NCBI GenBank assembly: GCA_934692665.1
Contig: CAKUUG010000005.1
Location: forward strand, 1-63,221
Length of the DNA: 63,221 bases
Reading direction: 5' to 3'
Source: an uncultured Candidatus Melainabacteria bacterium
GTDB lineage: Bacteria; Cyanobacteriota; Vampirovibrionia; Gastranaerophilales; Gastranaerophilaceae
Shown here: positions 1 to 8,929 of the stretch, in pieces
Position numbering within the stretch: position 1 is the first letter of the stretch
Layout: each line of letters starts with the position of its first letter
Notes under the pieces: model-generated
Told to the model about the DNA's origin: nothing
Database searches by the model: none
What the model saw: the letters and a program-made list of their open reading frames with translations, nothing else
Program-made: the position numbers and the translations under genes

Positions 1-275
1 ATCGAAACTTTAGAAGATAGAGAAGAAGAAATAGCAGGTTTAATGCTGGGTAATGCAAAGAAAATGTCAAATGCATTAAGCAGACAAACAAAAAAATCTA
101 TCGAAACTTTAGAAGATAGAGAAGAAGAAATAGCAGGTTTAATGCTGGGTAATGCAAAGAAAATGTCAAATGCATTAAGCAGACAAACAAAAAAATCTAT
201 CGAAACTTTAGAAGATAGAGAAGAAGAAATAGCAGGTTTAATGCTGGGTAATGCAAAGAAAATGTCAAATGCATT
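1..275 (+). repeat. 99-bp in-frame tandem repeat, at least 2.8 copies
   Basis: Copies start at 1, 100 and 199. The first two are identical over 99 bp and the third matches for its first 77 bp before diverging at 276. The unit is a multiple of three, so copy-number change keeps the frame. The array runs off the left edge, so its true copy number cannot be seen. Confidence 0.95.
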
Positions 276-1434
276 GAATGAAGAGACAAAAGAACATATT
301 GCACAAATAAGAACTGCAGCAAGCAAGAAAACGACTCCTCCTAAACCCCCAAAAGCAAATCCGGAAATTTTCGACCAATCAAATAATTTTATAGATAACA
401 AAATAATCACAACTCCAAAAGCAAACATTAAACCGGCTCAACAAGATATAGAAAATCTATATTCAAAACAATCAGCACAAGATTGTGAAAGCTTCAATAT
501 CGTGGATTTTTTACTTCAAAAAGAACAAAAAACAGCAGAAGTAACTATGCTGCCTCAACCTAAAGTGGTAAAAACAGAAGAAAAAATCAATGTTGCAGAA
601 AAAGTTGCAGAAAATGTCAAAGAAAAAGAAGCCGAAGCAAGACTGCTTGATTCTATTGAAAAAGCATTCTCTCAAGATAAAATAGATACTCCCCAAAAAG
701 AAGTTGCAGGCCCAAAAAAAATTGCAACACCAAAGAAAAAAGCAGTTTCTATACTAAATTCAAATGTAGAAGGAGTAGAAACAGCAACACAAGATAAAAA
801 AGGATTTTATCGCACACCTGATGGAAAACTCGCTACCGGCTATTATACAAAAAAATGTAAAGACGGCACAACGATTGGTATGAATCTTCAAGATGGAATG
901 TTTGTAAAAAGTACCGGATTTAAAAAAGTTGGCGTAAGAAATAAATATAATTTTACAAAAACATTCATTAGGCAACATGAAGCAGAAAATGGTCTATTGC
1001 TAGATAGAACGATTGTTACAAAACTCGATAATCCAAAAGCACAAACAGGCACAAGAACCGTAATCACACACGAAACTGCCGGCAATAAAAAAGTTAGAGA
1101 CATTGTAAGCGTATTTAATGTTGATTTTAACAGCAAAACAGAACACGAAATCAAACGTACAGTTTGCACGCCTGAAAAAATTCTTCAATACGATGCAACA
1201 AACGGCTTACAAAACTGCAGAGTCAGAAGAATGCAAAGAGACACAAAAGAAACAGCAGCATTTGAAACTTTTCCAGACATAAGATACACTTGTGCTGATG
1301 TAAAAATGCAAGAAAGACAAGATGGCGTGTTGGAAAATGCTATGAGTACCTTTGTATTTGACGATAGTTATCACGCTCCAATTTATACAGAAGCGTGTTT
1401 AAATGCTATCGCAGGAAAAGGTGTTGGGGCTTAA
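1..1434 (+). CDS. Repeat-containing protein of unknown function, 5' end missing
   Basis: The reading frame is open from the first base, so the start codon lies outside the window; 477 residues are visible. Residues 1-92 are almost three copies of a 33-residue unit (IETLEDREEEIAGLMLGNAK...), probably helical and charged. A low-complexity Lys/Glu/Pro-rich linker follows (about 100-260). The C-terminal ~220 residues look globular and begin near GFYRTPDGKLATGYY. I recognise no family, and there is no membrane segment in the visible part. Beginning the protein at the ATG at 43 would be artificial because that codon is inside a repeat. An extended -10 promoter for the next gene starts 40 bp downstream. 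The gene is real; its function is unknown. Confidence 0.8.
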   Translation: METLEDREEEIAGLMLGNAKKMSNALSRQTKKSIETLEDREEEIAGLMLGNAKKMSNALSRQTKKSIETLEDREEEIAGLMLGNAKKMSNALNEETKEHIAQIRTAASKKTTPPKPPKANPEIFDQSNNFIDNKIITTPKANIKPAQQDIENLYSKQSAQDCESFNIVDFLLQKEQKTAEVTMLPQPKVVKTEEKINVAEKVAENVKEKEAEARLLDSIEKAFSQDKIDTPQKEVAGPKKIATPKKKAVSILNSNVEGVETATQDKKGFYRTPDGKLATGYYTKKCKDGTTIGMNLQDGMFVKSTGFKKVGVRNKYNFTKTFIRQHEAENGLLLDRTIVTKLDNPKAQTGTRTVITHETAGNKKVRDIVSVFNVDFNSKTEHEIKRTVCTPEKILQYDATNGLQNCRVRRMQRDTKETAAFETFPDIRYTCADVKMQERQDGVLENAMSTFVFDDSYHAPIYTEACLNAIAGKGVGA

Positions 1435-1455
1435 ACTATTATTCCAAAAAAAGAT

Positions 1456-1483
1456 TTTACAAATTTTAAAAATGTGATATAAT
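1456..1483 (+). promoter_or_regulatory. Extended -10 promoter upstream of the 73-aa gene
   Basis: TTTACA at 1456-1461, a 16-bp spacer and TGATATAAT with TATAAT at 1478-1483 form a good sigma70-type promoter. It gives a leader of about 60 nt before the ATG at 1550. Confidence 0.6.
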
Positions 1484-1549
1484 AATTAAGCAAAAAGCAA
1501 TTTTTGTTGTTTATGTGTTTTATAAAATTGTGTTGTAAGGAGAAAAATT

Positions 1550-1771
1550 ATGATTTCAAACCTAATTTCACCTTCAGTGTCTTTCAAAGGGCAAAGTAGT
1601 AATTCTTCAGTGCGTAATTCTTATAACGAAATGCTAAAGAAGAATGAACAAATTGCAACAAAAGTCAACAATGCAATAGAAAACAGTATTAACACTAACG
1701 TTAGCAATACAACCAACAAACAAATACCTATGCAAGGCAATGTTGGACAAAAATTGGACGTTACTGTTTAA
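1550..1771 (+). CDS. Small SFKG-motif protein of unknown function
   Basis: A 73-residue protein preceded by AAGGAGAAAAATT, an excellent ribosome binding site. The N-terminus is MISNLISPSVSFKG, followed by a polar Asn/Ser/Lys-rich region with no cysteine and no membrane segment. Short proteins opening with an SFKG/SFKA-like motif recur, as I recall, in Gastranaerophilales genomes; that is a recollection, not a database match. It has its own promoter and sits alone between a + strand repeat protein and a convergent glycosyltransferase. The function is unknown. Confidence 0.75.
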   Translation: MISNLISPSVSFKGQSSNSSVRNSYNEMLKKNEQIATKVNNAIENSINTNVSNTTNKQIPMQGNVGQKLDVTV

Positions 1772-1792
1772 ATTTGCAAGATTGTGTTGTTG

Positions 1793-2761
1793 TTACTGAA
1801 TTACTTTATGTGCAAAAGTTTTTATTAGCTTTTGCACAATTTTTATATTTACGCAAAAAATAATTTTCAAAAACATTTTGTAATAGTTTAATCGATTGTA
1901 TTTTTTTATCAAATCGCTTTTATTTTTTTTGAACATTTTAATTGCATCAAATCTTATTTTTATATTCCAATCAATTAATTTGTTTATATATTCTTCGTTT
2001 AGTATTTTTTTATCGCCTGAAGTCAAAGAAGTTTGGGAACTGTTGCCTTTGTGATGACGATACAAATAACATATTGCAGAAATATTGATAGAACCGCCAA
2101 TTAAATGTAAAAAAGAAAAAATTACTTTATCAGCTCCTGTTTTCCAGTATTCTTTGTTCGGAAAATATTGTAAAATATCCAAAGATGTTTTTCTAAACAT
2201 GCCTGATGTAGAAGGATTCCAGCTCCACAAACCAAATGGCGATTTTACTTTTTTCAATTTAAAATCTTCTTCAAGTTTAAATAAATTTTCAATTTCAGAA
2301 TAATTTATTGTTTTTTGAAATACAGAAATTTTATTTGTAATAGAGTTTAGAGAAGTTATTTCGTTTTTGTCGTTAATTTCTCCACAAGAACAGGAAACCA
2401 AAGCCGTATTTTCTGTCAAATGTACATAAAGCAGGGTTTTTAGATAGTTTGGCAAAAGAATGTCGTCGCTATCTATCATACATACAAATTCACCTTTAGC
2501 GTTTTTCAAACCGGCAAGAAAAGCACACAGTTGCCCTTCATTTTTCGGAAGTTCTATTATTTTTATTTTTTCATTTTTTATTCTGTTTAGTATTTGAGTG
2601 TTTCTTTTGTCTGACCCATCGTTTACAATTATTACTTCCCAGTTTGTATAAGTTTGAGATAAAATGCTCAAAACACAGTCATTGATATACTTTCCCAGAT
2701 TGTAATAAGTTATTATTATGCTGATTAATGGCTCTTTTGTAAAATTATTTTGGAAATTCAT
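1793..2761 (-). CDS. Family 2 glycosyltransferase
   Basis: A 322-residue GT-A fold glycosyltransferase. The N-terminus carries the classical GT2 pattern: PLISIIITYYN at 11-21, an NDGS nucleotide-binding motif at 47-50 and the metal-binding DSD at 97-99. The C-terminal third is Lys/Ile-rich with no clear membrane helix. The acceptor and donor cannot be read from the sequence; rhamnosyl-, glucosyl- or similar transfer to a surface polysaccharide is typical of the family. It lies alone and converges on the 73-aa gene. Several other glycan genes are nearby (8.5-13.7 kb, 23.8-26.1 kb). Confidence 0.9.
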   Translation of the reverse strand: MNFQNNFTKEPLISIIITYYNLGKYINDCVLSILSQTYTNWEVIIVNDGSDKRNTQILNRIKNEKIKIIELPKNEGQLCAFLAGLKNAKGEFVCMIDSDDILLPNYLKTLLYVHLTENTALVSCSCGEINDKNEITSLNSITNKISVFQKTINYSEIENLFKLEEDFKLKKVKSPFGLWSWNPSTSGMFRKTSLDILQYFPNKEYWKTGADKVIFSFLHLIGGSINISAICYLYRHHKGNSSQTSLTSGDKKILNEEYINKLIDWNIKIRFDAIKMFKKNKSDLIKKYNRLNYYKMFLKIIFCVNIKIVQKLIKTFAHKVIQ

Positions 2762-2875
2762 ACATTTATCTTAACATAATTAAAAAAAATGCTTGATTAT
2801 TTTTTTTGTTTTGTTTAATATTAAAAATGTCCCGACAAGCACAAAGTTTGGAATTGAAAATTTAATAACATACGT

Positions 2876-2951
2876 GGGGGTTTAGCTCAGCTGGTAGAGC
2901 ACCTGCTTTGCACGCAGGGGGTCAGGAGTTCGAATCTCCTAACCTCCACCA
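2876..2951 (+). tRNA. tRNA-Ala (anticodon TGC)
   Basis: A complete 76-nt cloverleaf. The 7-bp acceptor stem is GGGGGTT/AACCTCC with one G-U pair, the D arm contains GCTCAGCTGGTAGAGC, the anticodon stem CCTGC/GCAGG encloses loop TTTGCAC, and the T arm is AGGAGTTCGAATCTCCT. CCA is encoded at 2949-2951. Confidence 0.98.
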
Positions 2952-2960
2952 ATTAAATAT

Positions 2961-2982
2961 AGAGCCCGAAAGGCTCTTTTTT
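2961..2982 (+). terminator. Intrinsic terminator after tRNA-Ala
   Basis: AGAGCC and GGCTCT arms around a CGAAA loop, followed by a T run, 9 bp after the tRNA. Confidence 0.85.
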
Positions 2983-3103
2983 AGTGCGTTTTGACGCTTT
3001 TTTATTTTTTTTAATCTCATCAGATTTTACTTTAACAATACAATTACGCTTTATGCTTTGTTTAAAACCACAAATATGCTATTCTTTAAAAAAGGAGTTT
3101 AAA

Positions 3104-4003
3104 ATGGCTTTTAATTTTACAAATGAAGTAGTGAAGTTTCTGCAAAAAAATCTGGACAAATCTTTTACGGCAAGCGAAATTGCAGAATACATAGCAGATG
3201 ATTTTCTTTGCGATTGCGAAGCAAAAATAAAAAAATCCAAAGGCAGATTGAAAACAAAATATGACTGCATACGTCAGTGGAGTGCAGAAATTAATGCACA
3301 TAAATACGCCTTTATGAAAAAAGGAGTGCTGACGACTGCAGGAAGACCCAGAAAATATTACATTCCAGACGACAAAGAAGAAACAAAAGCCAAAAGAAAA
3401 AACAATCAACCGGAAAAAGAATTGTACTCGGTGTTAGCTCAATTTTGCAAGTTTAAAAAAAATATAAACACTTTAAGAATAAACGAAAAAAGGTCAAGCA
3501 ATGACCAAAAAGGTCACAATATATGGCTGTATGCTGATGTTGTCGGATATGAAGATTTGACAACAAATTTCAACAACAAAGTAAAAGAATGCTTGGTAGA
3601 ATACGCCCAAGAAAGAAGTCTTTTATATTCGTTTGAAGTTAAAGACGAAAGAATTGAAATAACAAACTTGAGAAATTTCTTCTTCCAAACCGTTTCAAAC
3701 TCTTCTTGGGCAAATTATTCTTATTTGGTCGCAGAAGAAGTCGCAGATAATGCATTCGACGAATTGCAATTGTTATGTTCAAGCTTCAATATTGGTTTTA
3801 TACAATTAGACAAAAAAGACCCTGCAGAAAGCCAAATAATAATAAAAGCCCCAAAAACACCTCTAGACTGGCATATGATTAATAGAATTGCAAGCGTTAA
3901 TAAAGATTTTCAAAAATATTTGGAAAACATCACCTTGTCTTACAAAGGTCATTCTAACAAATACACTGCAAAACCAAAATGGGATATTAACGAAGAAACT
4001 TAA
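3104..4003 (+). CDS. COG2958/HrgA-like winged-helix protein
   Basis: A 299-residue protein starting at the ATG at 3104, which has AAAGGAG 8 bp upstream. The longer frame from 2984 would run through the T-rich terminator region. The N-terminal ~95 residues look like a winged-helix domain (FTASEIAEYIADDF, then a GRPRKYYIPDD wing). The C-terminal part carries RINEKRSSND and NIWLYADVVGYED, which match my memory of the COG2958/HrgA family, often found near restriction-modification genes. No methylase or nuclease neighbour is visible here, so a restriction role is not supported by context. It is flanked by tRNA-Ala and a convergent EamA transporter. Confidence 0.7.
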   Translation: MAFNFTNEVVKFLQKNLDKSFTASEIAEYIADDFLCDCEAKIKKSKGRLKTKYDCIRQWSAEINAHKYAFMKKGVLTTAGRPRKYYIPDDKEETKAKRKNNQPEKELYSVLAQFCKFKKNINTLRINEKRSSNDQKGHNIWLYADVVGYEDLTTNFNNKVKECLVEYAQERSLLYSFEVKDERIEITNLRNFFFQTVSNSSWANYSYLVAEEVADNAFDELQLLCSSFNIGFIQLDKKDPAESQIIIKAPKTPLDWHMINRIASVNKDFQKYLENITLSYKGHSNKYTAKPKWDINEET

Positions 4004-4012
4004 ACAATTCAA

Positions 4013-4891
4013 TCAAGCATTCTTCTTAATAGCGATTTGTACAACGCCAAACAATACAAACAGAATCCCAACAGCTATTCTAAGCGTTAAACTCTCATGA
4101 AACACAACAACCCCAAAAAATACTGCGGTTAATGGTTCCAATGCTCCTAAAATCGCTGTTTTTGTAGAACCGATTAGTTTGATTGCGATATTAATTGTTT
4201 CTATCGAAATGATTGTCGGCAACATCGCCAAACCCAGTGCAAAAAGCCACAGATGGGGTTTGTTTGGTATTTGTAATTGTGTACAAAATTTCAAATTAAT
4301 AATATAAACAAAAAGACCAAAAAACATTACATAAAAACTCATTTTTTCGTTTTTCATATTTTTGATAGCCTTTAATGTTTTCACTTTAACCATATAAATC
4401 GCATAAAGCAATGCCGAAAACAGGACAATTAAGACACCATTTATATTCAGACTCATTCCGCCATTGTTTCTACACAAAAGAATTATGCCTATAGAAATCA
4501 AAACAATTGAGCTTATAACGGTTTTGGTTATTTTTTCTTTAAAAAATATTGTCATAATCAGTGCAACAATAACCGGATATATAAACAAAATTGTACATGC
4601 AATTCCTGCATCTATATATTTAAAAGACTCAAAAAGAGCTAATGACGACAACGAAAATGATATACCAAGAACGGTTAAAGGAACTATTTCATTTTTTTTG
4701 AGTTTCAAAGATGCTTTTTTGACTATCGTTAACCAAATTCCATAAATCAAAACCGCAAACGCATAACGATAAAACAAAATAGAAGCAACATCAATTCCCG
4801 CATGGTACAAAGGCAGTGCAAATAATGGATTTGTACCATAGCTTGAAGATGCAATAACTCCGTATAATATCCCTTTTGCTTGCTTTTTCAT
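4013..4891 (-). CDS. EamA/DMT-family transporter
   Basis: A 292-residue integral membrane protein with about ten predicted transmembrane helices in two internally similar halves, as expected for drug/metabolite transporters of the EamA family. The start at 4891 (MKKQAKGILYG) has AAGGAAAA just upstream, better than the TTG at 4912. The C-terminus has the usual ALEPLTAVFFGVVVFHE segment in the second EamA repeat. The substrate is not deducible; relatives export amino acids, metabolites or nucleotide precursors. It stands between the phosphonate genes and the HrgA-like gene with a 67-bp gap to the former, so it might be co-transcribed with them. Confidence 0.88.
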   Translation of the reverse strand: MKKQAKGILYGVIASSSYGTNPLFALPLYHAGIDVASILFYRYAFAVLIYGIWLTIVKKASLKLKKNEIVPLTVLGISFSLSSLALFESFKYIDAGIACTILFIYPVIVALIMTIFFKEKITKTVISSIVLISIGIILLCRNNGGMSLNINGVLIVLFSALLYAIYMVKVKTLKAIKNMKNEKMSFYVMFFGLFVYIINLKFCTQLQIPNKPHLWLFALGLAMLPTIISIETINIAIKLIGSTKTAILGALEPLTAVFFGVVVFHESLTLRIAVGILFVLFGVVQIAIKKNA

Positions 4892-4958
4892 ATTTTTCCT
4901 TTTCTTCAACAAGTTAATCTAAAAATATACCAAAATCAAGCAAACATTATTTTAAAAT

Positions 4959-5966
4959 TTAAATCTTTTTAACCAGCTCAAAAACGCCATTTCTAGGGTT
5001 GTTTTTCAATCTTTCAGGGTCAATATAACAAATATCTACTTTTGGAATTTCTATTCCTATTTTATTAAACAAATCTTTAAAATATTCTTCTGCATTGTTT
5101 GTTTCTAAAATTGAATAAATCTCTTCCATCCTTTTTTTAACAAATTCAACTCCTCTTTTGTCATTCAAAGAATTTTCATCAACTTTAGCATTATAATCAA
5201 TTAATTTGCCAATATTGATTGCAACGGCGAGTCCGTGGGGGATAGAATATTTTGTAGTAATAGAATAAGACATAGCATGGGCTGCTGTTGTTCTAGAGAT
5301 ATTTATTGCACGTCCGGAGTAATTTGATGCAAGTGCCATATTGAGTGCATTTTCATCATTTGGAAAAAGAACATAATTAATGAAATTTTTTTTGCACAAT
5401 TCCATTGAAATTTTTGCGAAATTTCTACTTATTTCTGTTGACTTGCATGCAAAATACGATTCGATTGCTTGGCAAAAAGCATCCAAACCTGTACATATTT
5501 TTAGATATTTTGGATTTTCCATTATGAAATTTGTGTCTACAATTTTAATTTCAGCTTGAAGTATTTCATTATCCAGAGATTGCTTAATGCCATTTTCGTA
5601 ATAAACAGCAAACTGTGTTTCTTCAGAACCTGTTCCTGCTGTCGTTGGAATTGCAACAAATGGTGTTGAAGGTATGGTTTTGTATTTAAAAACTTTTGCA
5701 AAGTCAATAACCGAACCACCTCCAATAGCAATGATAACATCAAAAACATAGTTTATTTTTTTAATTGCTTTTTCTATTTCTTCTATTTTTGGATTTGTTG
5801 AAAAATCATTATAATAAAATGTCTCGAAGTCTACATTTTCTTCAAAATTCGGCTTTATTTTTTCAAAAGATTTTTTCCCTGTAAAAACCAACGCTCTTTT
5901 GTTTTTTAGTTCTTTTAGATTTTTGAGTTCTTTAATTGCACCTTTATATATAAATCTTTTTTCCAT
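4959..5966 (-). CDS. Iron-containing alcohol dehydrogenase, likely phosphonoacetaldehyde reductase
   Basis: A 335-residue group III (Fe-type) alcohol dehydrogenase. GGGSVID at 82-88 binds the dinucleotide and PTTAGTGSE lies at 107-115. Metal-site residues include Asp in TGLDAFCQAIES and two His in AHAMSYSITTKYSIPHG. The second position of the usual DAxxH motif is Gln rather than His, as I recall for hydroxyethylphosphonate-type dehydrogenases. Only 2 bp separate it from the phosphonopyruvate decarboxylase gene upstream. The context makes reduction of phosphonoacetaldehyde to 2-hydroxyethylphosphonate the natural role. No aminotransferase is present in the cluster, arguing against 2-aminoethylphosphonate as the product. 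Confidence 0.82.
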   Translation of the reverse strand: MEKRFIYKGAIKELKNLKELKNKRALVFTGKKSFEKIKPNFEENVDFETFYYNDFSTNPKIEEIEKAIKKINYVFDVIIAIGGGSVIDFAKVFKYKTIPSTPFVAIPTTAGTGSEETQFAVYYENGIKQSLDNEILQAEIKIVDTNFIMENPKYLKICTGLDAFCQAIESYFACKSTEISRNFAKISMELCKKNFINYVLFPNDENALNMALASNYSGRAINISRTTAAHAMSYSITTKYSIPHGLAVAINIGKLIDYNAKVDENSLNDKRGVEFVKKRMEEIYSILETNNAEEYFKDLFNKIGIEIPKVDICYIDPERLKNNPRNGVFELVKKI

Positions 5967-5968
5967 TT

Positions 5969-7075
5969 TTATTTATTTAACGCCTCCATAAAGAGTTCTT
6001 TTGTTTGTTTTGGAGATTCTTTCGGACGAGAAAGATTCTTCCTTGCTCCACATTTGATTTTTATTTCCAACAAAGCTGAAGCTTTTAGATTTACAAATTT
6101 TTCTAAAACCTCGTTTAGAGTTTTCGCATCACAAGCACAAAAATAATTGTCACTAAAACCTTTAAAATCAACAAAACGAGAAACAGTGGGCTGGCTTCCG
6201 ACTGAATCGTGAGCATAATTGTTAAATACAATATGCTTAAAATTCTTGATTTCATTTGATTTTGATTTTATTAAAGCATAAGTACCCAAATGCATCAAAG
6301 CTGCTCCATCTCCATCAAAACAATAAATTTCTTTATCTTTTTTTTCTAGTGCAATTCCCAATGCAATAGCAGAGCTATGTCCCATAGAGCCTACAGTCAA
6401 AAAATCTCTATCGTGCGATTCATTTCTTTTTTCTCTTAGTTCATAAAGTTCTCTTGAAGCAAAACCTGTCGTCGAAACAACAAAAGAATTTTTTGGGATT
6501 TTGTTTAATATGGTTTCGATTGCTTCTTCTCTTGTTAGAGTAAAAGTTGTTTTTGTCTTGTTTTTTAGTTCATATTTATCAAAAATTCCTTTTTTTGCGA
6601 CCAAACAAAAAGGTTTTTCTTCGTTTTTGCAATAATCAATTGCTTTTTGTAGCTGTTTTTTCCAATTTTCATCTAATACATAGTACTCAATTCCCAATGT
6701 TTCAAGCAACTTTAGAGTAAGTTTTCCTTGTTTGATGTGTTGAGCCTCGTCCTTTGTATCAGGTTCACCCCTCCAGCCAACCAACATAAGGCAAGGGATT
6801 TTGTACACTTCTTCATCCATTAAAGACAAAATAGGATTAACACAATTTCCAAGTCCTGAATTTTGCATATAAACGAGTGCAGGATTTTTTGTTGAAAGAT
6901 AATGACCGGCAGCTTGAGCGATTGCTGCACCTTCGTTTGCACATATTAGAGAATTTGAAGAAGCACTATCTGTAATATAAGCACAAAAACTTTTCAAAAG
7001 ACTGTCCGGAACTCCCAAAAAACAATTGATTGAGTTGCTTTTTAAAATTTCATAAAATTCTTTAACATCAATCAT
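5969..7075 (-). CDS. aepY: Phosphonopyruvate decarboxylase
   Basis: A 368-residue thiamine-diphosphate enzyme that decarboxylates phosphonopyruvate to phosphonoacetaldehyde and so makes C-P bond formation irreversible. N-terminal landmarks are FLGVPDSLLKSF and a catalytic-Glu segment CANEGAAIAQAAGHY. The C-terminal ThDP/Mg motif begins FDGDGAALMHLG (about residue 255) and continues to NYAHDSVGSQPT, typical of the family. Length matches the family (about 370-400). The start codon directly abuts the stop of the PEP mutase gene at 7076, so the two are surely co-transcribed. Confidence 0.92.
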   Translation of the reverse strand: MIDVKEFYEILKSNSINCFLGVPDSLLKSFCAYITDSASSNSLICANEGAAIAQAAGHYLSTKNPALVYMQNSGLGNCVNPILSLMDEEVYKIPCLMLVGWRGEPDTKDEAQHIKQGKLTLKLLETLGIEYYVLDENWKKQLQKAIDYCKNEEKPFCLVAKKGIFDKYELKNKTKTTFTLTREEAIETILNKIPKNSFVVSTTGFASRELYELREKRNESHDRDFLTVGSMGHSSAIALGIALEKKDKEIYCFDGDGAALMHLGTYALIKSKSNEIKNFKHIVFNNYAHDSVGSQPTVSRFVDFKGFSDNYFCACDAKTLNEVLEKFVNLKASALLEIKIKCGARKNLSRPKESPKQTKELFMEALNK

Positions 7076-8398
7076 TTATTTTTCTCCTGTTGGTATCAAA
7101 GTTAGAATGTCATTGATTTTCATACAGTATTCGTCAGACGCTTCTTTGCATCTTTGGTTTAAAAGAATACTTTTTGCAGTTTTTACCATAGCAGGATAAG
7201 CAGCTCTTAACAAATGATTTGCATAAATTACCATATCAATACCGTTTTTTGCCAATTCTTCTTCATAAACTTCGCAATAAGAAGAAGGAACTACAACGAG
7301 CGGTTTTCTGTTTTCAATAGTGTTGTATATTTTTGCAAATTCTTTAATCTCATCAAAAGTATTTGAACGAGAATGTATCATAATTCCGTCTGCTCCTGCG
7401 TTTAGATAGGTTTTTGCTCTATATATAGCATCGTCCATTCCTTTTTCTAAAATTAAACTTTCAATTCTTGCAATAATCATAAAATCAGACGTTACTTGGG
7501 CACATTTGCCTGCTTTTATTTTTTGTGCAAATTCATAAGGAGCGTCTTGTGTTTGGTCTGCTTCAATTCCAAAAAGAGAATTTTTCTTTAGTCCTACTTT
7601 GTCTTCTATTATTATTGCACTGACTCCCAGTCTTTCGAGCGTTTTTACCGTAAAAATAAAATGTTCACAAGGCCCGCCATTATCTCCATCATAGACGATG
7701 GGTTTTGTTGTAACTTCTAAAATATCATTCAAAACATTCATTCTGGATGTTGTATCCAAATACCCTATATCAGGTTTCCCTTGGGCAGTTGATTGCGTAA
7801 GAGAAGATATCCAGATACCATCAAACTCTCTTTTTTTATTGTCTACATTAACAAACGTGTTTTCAACAATCAAACCGGACAGTCCGTTGTGTGCTTCGGA
7901 CAATGTAACTATTTCTTTTGCATTTAAGAGTCTTTTGAGTCTTTTTCCTCTGATTTCGGGCGTTGTTCCCACTTCTTTTAAAATTTTATTCAATTGAGTC
8001 GAAGAAACCCCCTCTGTATAAGGAATATCAAGAACCTTTCCGCCCCATTGTTTCATCACTTCAATGATTCTTTGTCTTGTTTTGGCTTGTACACCTGTTT
8101 TCCAATCATCTCCATGGAGAACATAATCAGGTTTAATCTTCAAAAGATTTGGAACATAGTCAAGAGTTTCTTGTGCAACAACTTCCGATACACCTTTTAC
8201 ATTTTCAACTACAACTTTTCTTTGCTCAAAAGACATGTAGGGAAGTCTTTTGTAACTGGCGATTGCTTTATCTGTCAAAAGCCCGATGATAATCTTCCCT
8301 CCACCATTTTCGTCCAGTAATTTTCTAGCTTGGTGAATAATGTTTAAGTGTCCGGGATGCAAAAGATCGGCACTCATTCCTATATATATTTTTATCAT
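7076..8398 (-). CDS. aepX: Nucleotidyltransferase-phosphoenolpyruvate mutase fusion
   Basis: A 440-residue two-domain protein. Residues 1-130 form a cytidylyltransferase-like (TagD/RfaE-N type) domain with the HPGH active-site motif near residue 12 and a C-terminal SSTQLNKI element. From about 160 on it is a phosphoenolpyruvate mutase of the isocitrate lyase superfamily, with the diagnostic EDKVGLKKNS loop that converts PEP to phosphonopyruvate. The start at 8398 (MIKIYIGMSADLL) has GGAG 8 bp upstream, better than the 10-residue extension to 8428. The fusion suggests that the phosphonate is later activated as a CMP ester for transfer. It heads the three-gene operon. Confidence 0.93.
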   Translation of the reverse strand: MIKIYIGMSADLLHPGHLNIIHQARKLLDENGGGKIIIGLLTDKAIASYKRLPYMSFEQRKVVVENVKGVSEVVAQETLDYVPNLLKIKPDYVLHGDDWKTGVQAKTRQRIIEVMKQWGGKVLDIPYTEGVSSTQLNKILKEVGTTPEIRGKRLKRLLNAKEIVTLSEAHNGLSGLIVENTFVNVDNKKREFDGIWISSLTQSTAQGKPDIGYLDTTSRMNVLNDILEVTTKPIVYDGDNGGPCEHFIFTVKTLERLGVSAIIIEDKVGLKKNSLFGIEADQTQDAPYEFAQKIKAGKCAQVTSDFMIIARIESLILEKGMDDAIYRAKTYLNAGADGIMIHSRSNTFDEIKEFAKIYNTIENRKPLVVVPSSYCEVYEEELAKNGIDMVIYANHLLRAAYPAMVKTAKSILLNQRCKEASDEYCMKINDILTLIPTGEK

Positions 8399-8463
8399 AA
8401 ATAAAACTCCAAAATTTTTGATATGCACCGATTATAGCACATTTTTAAACTTCATTTTTATGT

Positions 8464-8493
8464 TTGCATTCAAAATACATATTATGATATACT
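8464..8493 (+). promoter_or_regulatory. Promoter of the glycan operon
   Basis: TTGCAT at 8464-8469, 18-bp spacer, then TGATATACT with TATACT at 8488-8493. It drives the rightward operon starting at 8522, and the divergent PEP mutase gene starts 66 bp to its left. Confidence 0.5.
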
Positions 8494-8521
8494 TCTCAAT
8501 ATAAAATTGGAGAAAAGGCTC

Positions 8522-8923
8522 ATGTCAGAGGAATTTAAGACACATCTGGATAGAATAAATTTTGAAAAATATCTTTCAAAATTGAACAAAAAACTAAAAA
8601 ACAAAACCATTGTCATTTATGGTGCCGGAGCTTTTTTTAAATATATCAAAGAAAATTACGATTTGGATAAGCTAAATATTATTGGAATTTCGGATATAAA
8701 ATTCACAACCAAAGAAGAAAACACTACTTTTTTAAATTACAAAATCATTCCAAAAGAAAAAATAAAAGAACTAAACCCCGATGTTGTTCTTGTTGCAACA
8801 TTGAAATATGTTTCTATAATCGAAGATTTTGAGATTAATTATTTCAACAAAACAAAAACAAAAGTTTATCCTCTGGCAAAAATTCCATTGTGGGATTTGA
8901 TTAAAGAAATTTGGACAAAATAA
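8522..8923 (+). CDS. Short Rossmann-fold protein (paralogue 1)
   Basis: A 133-residue protein beginning at the ATG at 8522, with GGAGAAAAGG upstream; the TTG at 8507 lies in that ribosome binding site. Residues about 26-40 read TIVIYGAGAFFKYI, a beta-strand plus GxGxxF nucleotide-binding turn, then SDIKF ends the second strand as expected in an NAD- or SAM-binding Rossmann unit. A second half ends with WDLIKEIW. It is too short to be a complete dehydrogenase or epimerase. A paralogue (12184-12579) lies in the same operon. Such stand-alone modules occur in glycan clusters, but the activity is unknown. Confidence 0.75.
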   Translation: MSEEFKTHLDRINFEKYLSKLNKKLKNKTIVIYGAGAFFKYIKENYDLDKLNIIGISDIKFTTKEENTTFLNYKIIPKEKIKELNPDVVLVATLKYVSIIEDFEINYFNKTKTKVYPLAKIPLWDLIKEIWTK

Positions 8924-8929
8924 GAGACG

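Noticed and set aside
888..1188. Minus-strand frames inside the first gene
   Set aside because: They are shadows of the repeat protein's coding frame with unlikely composition.
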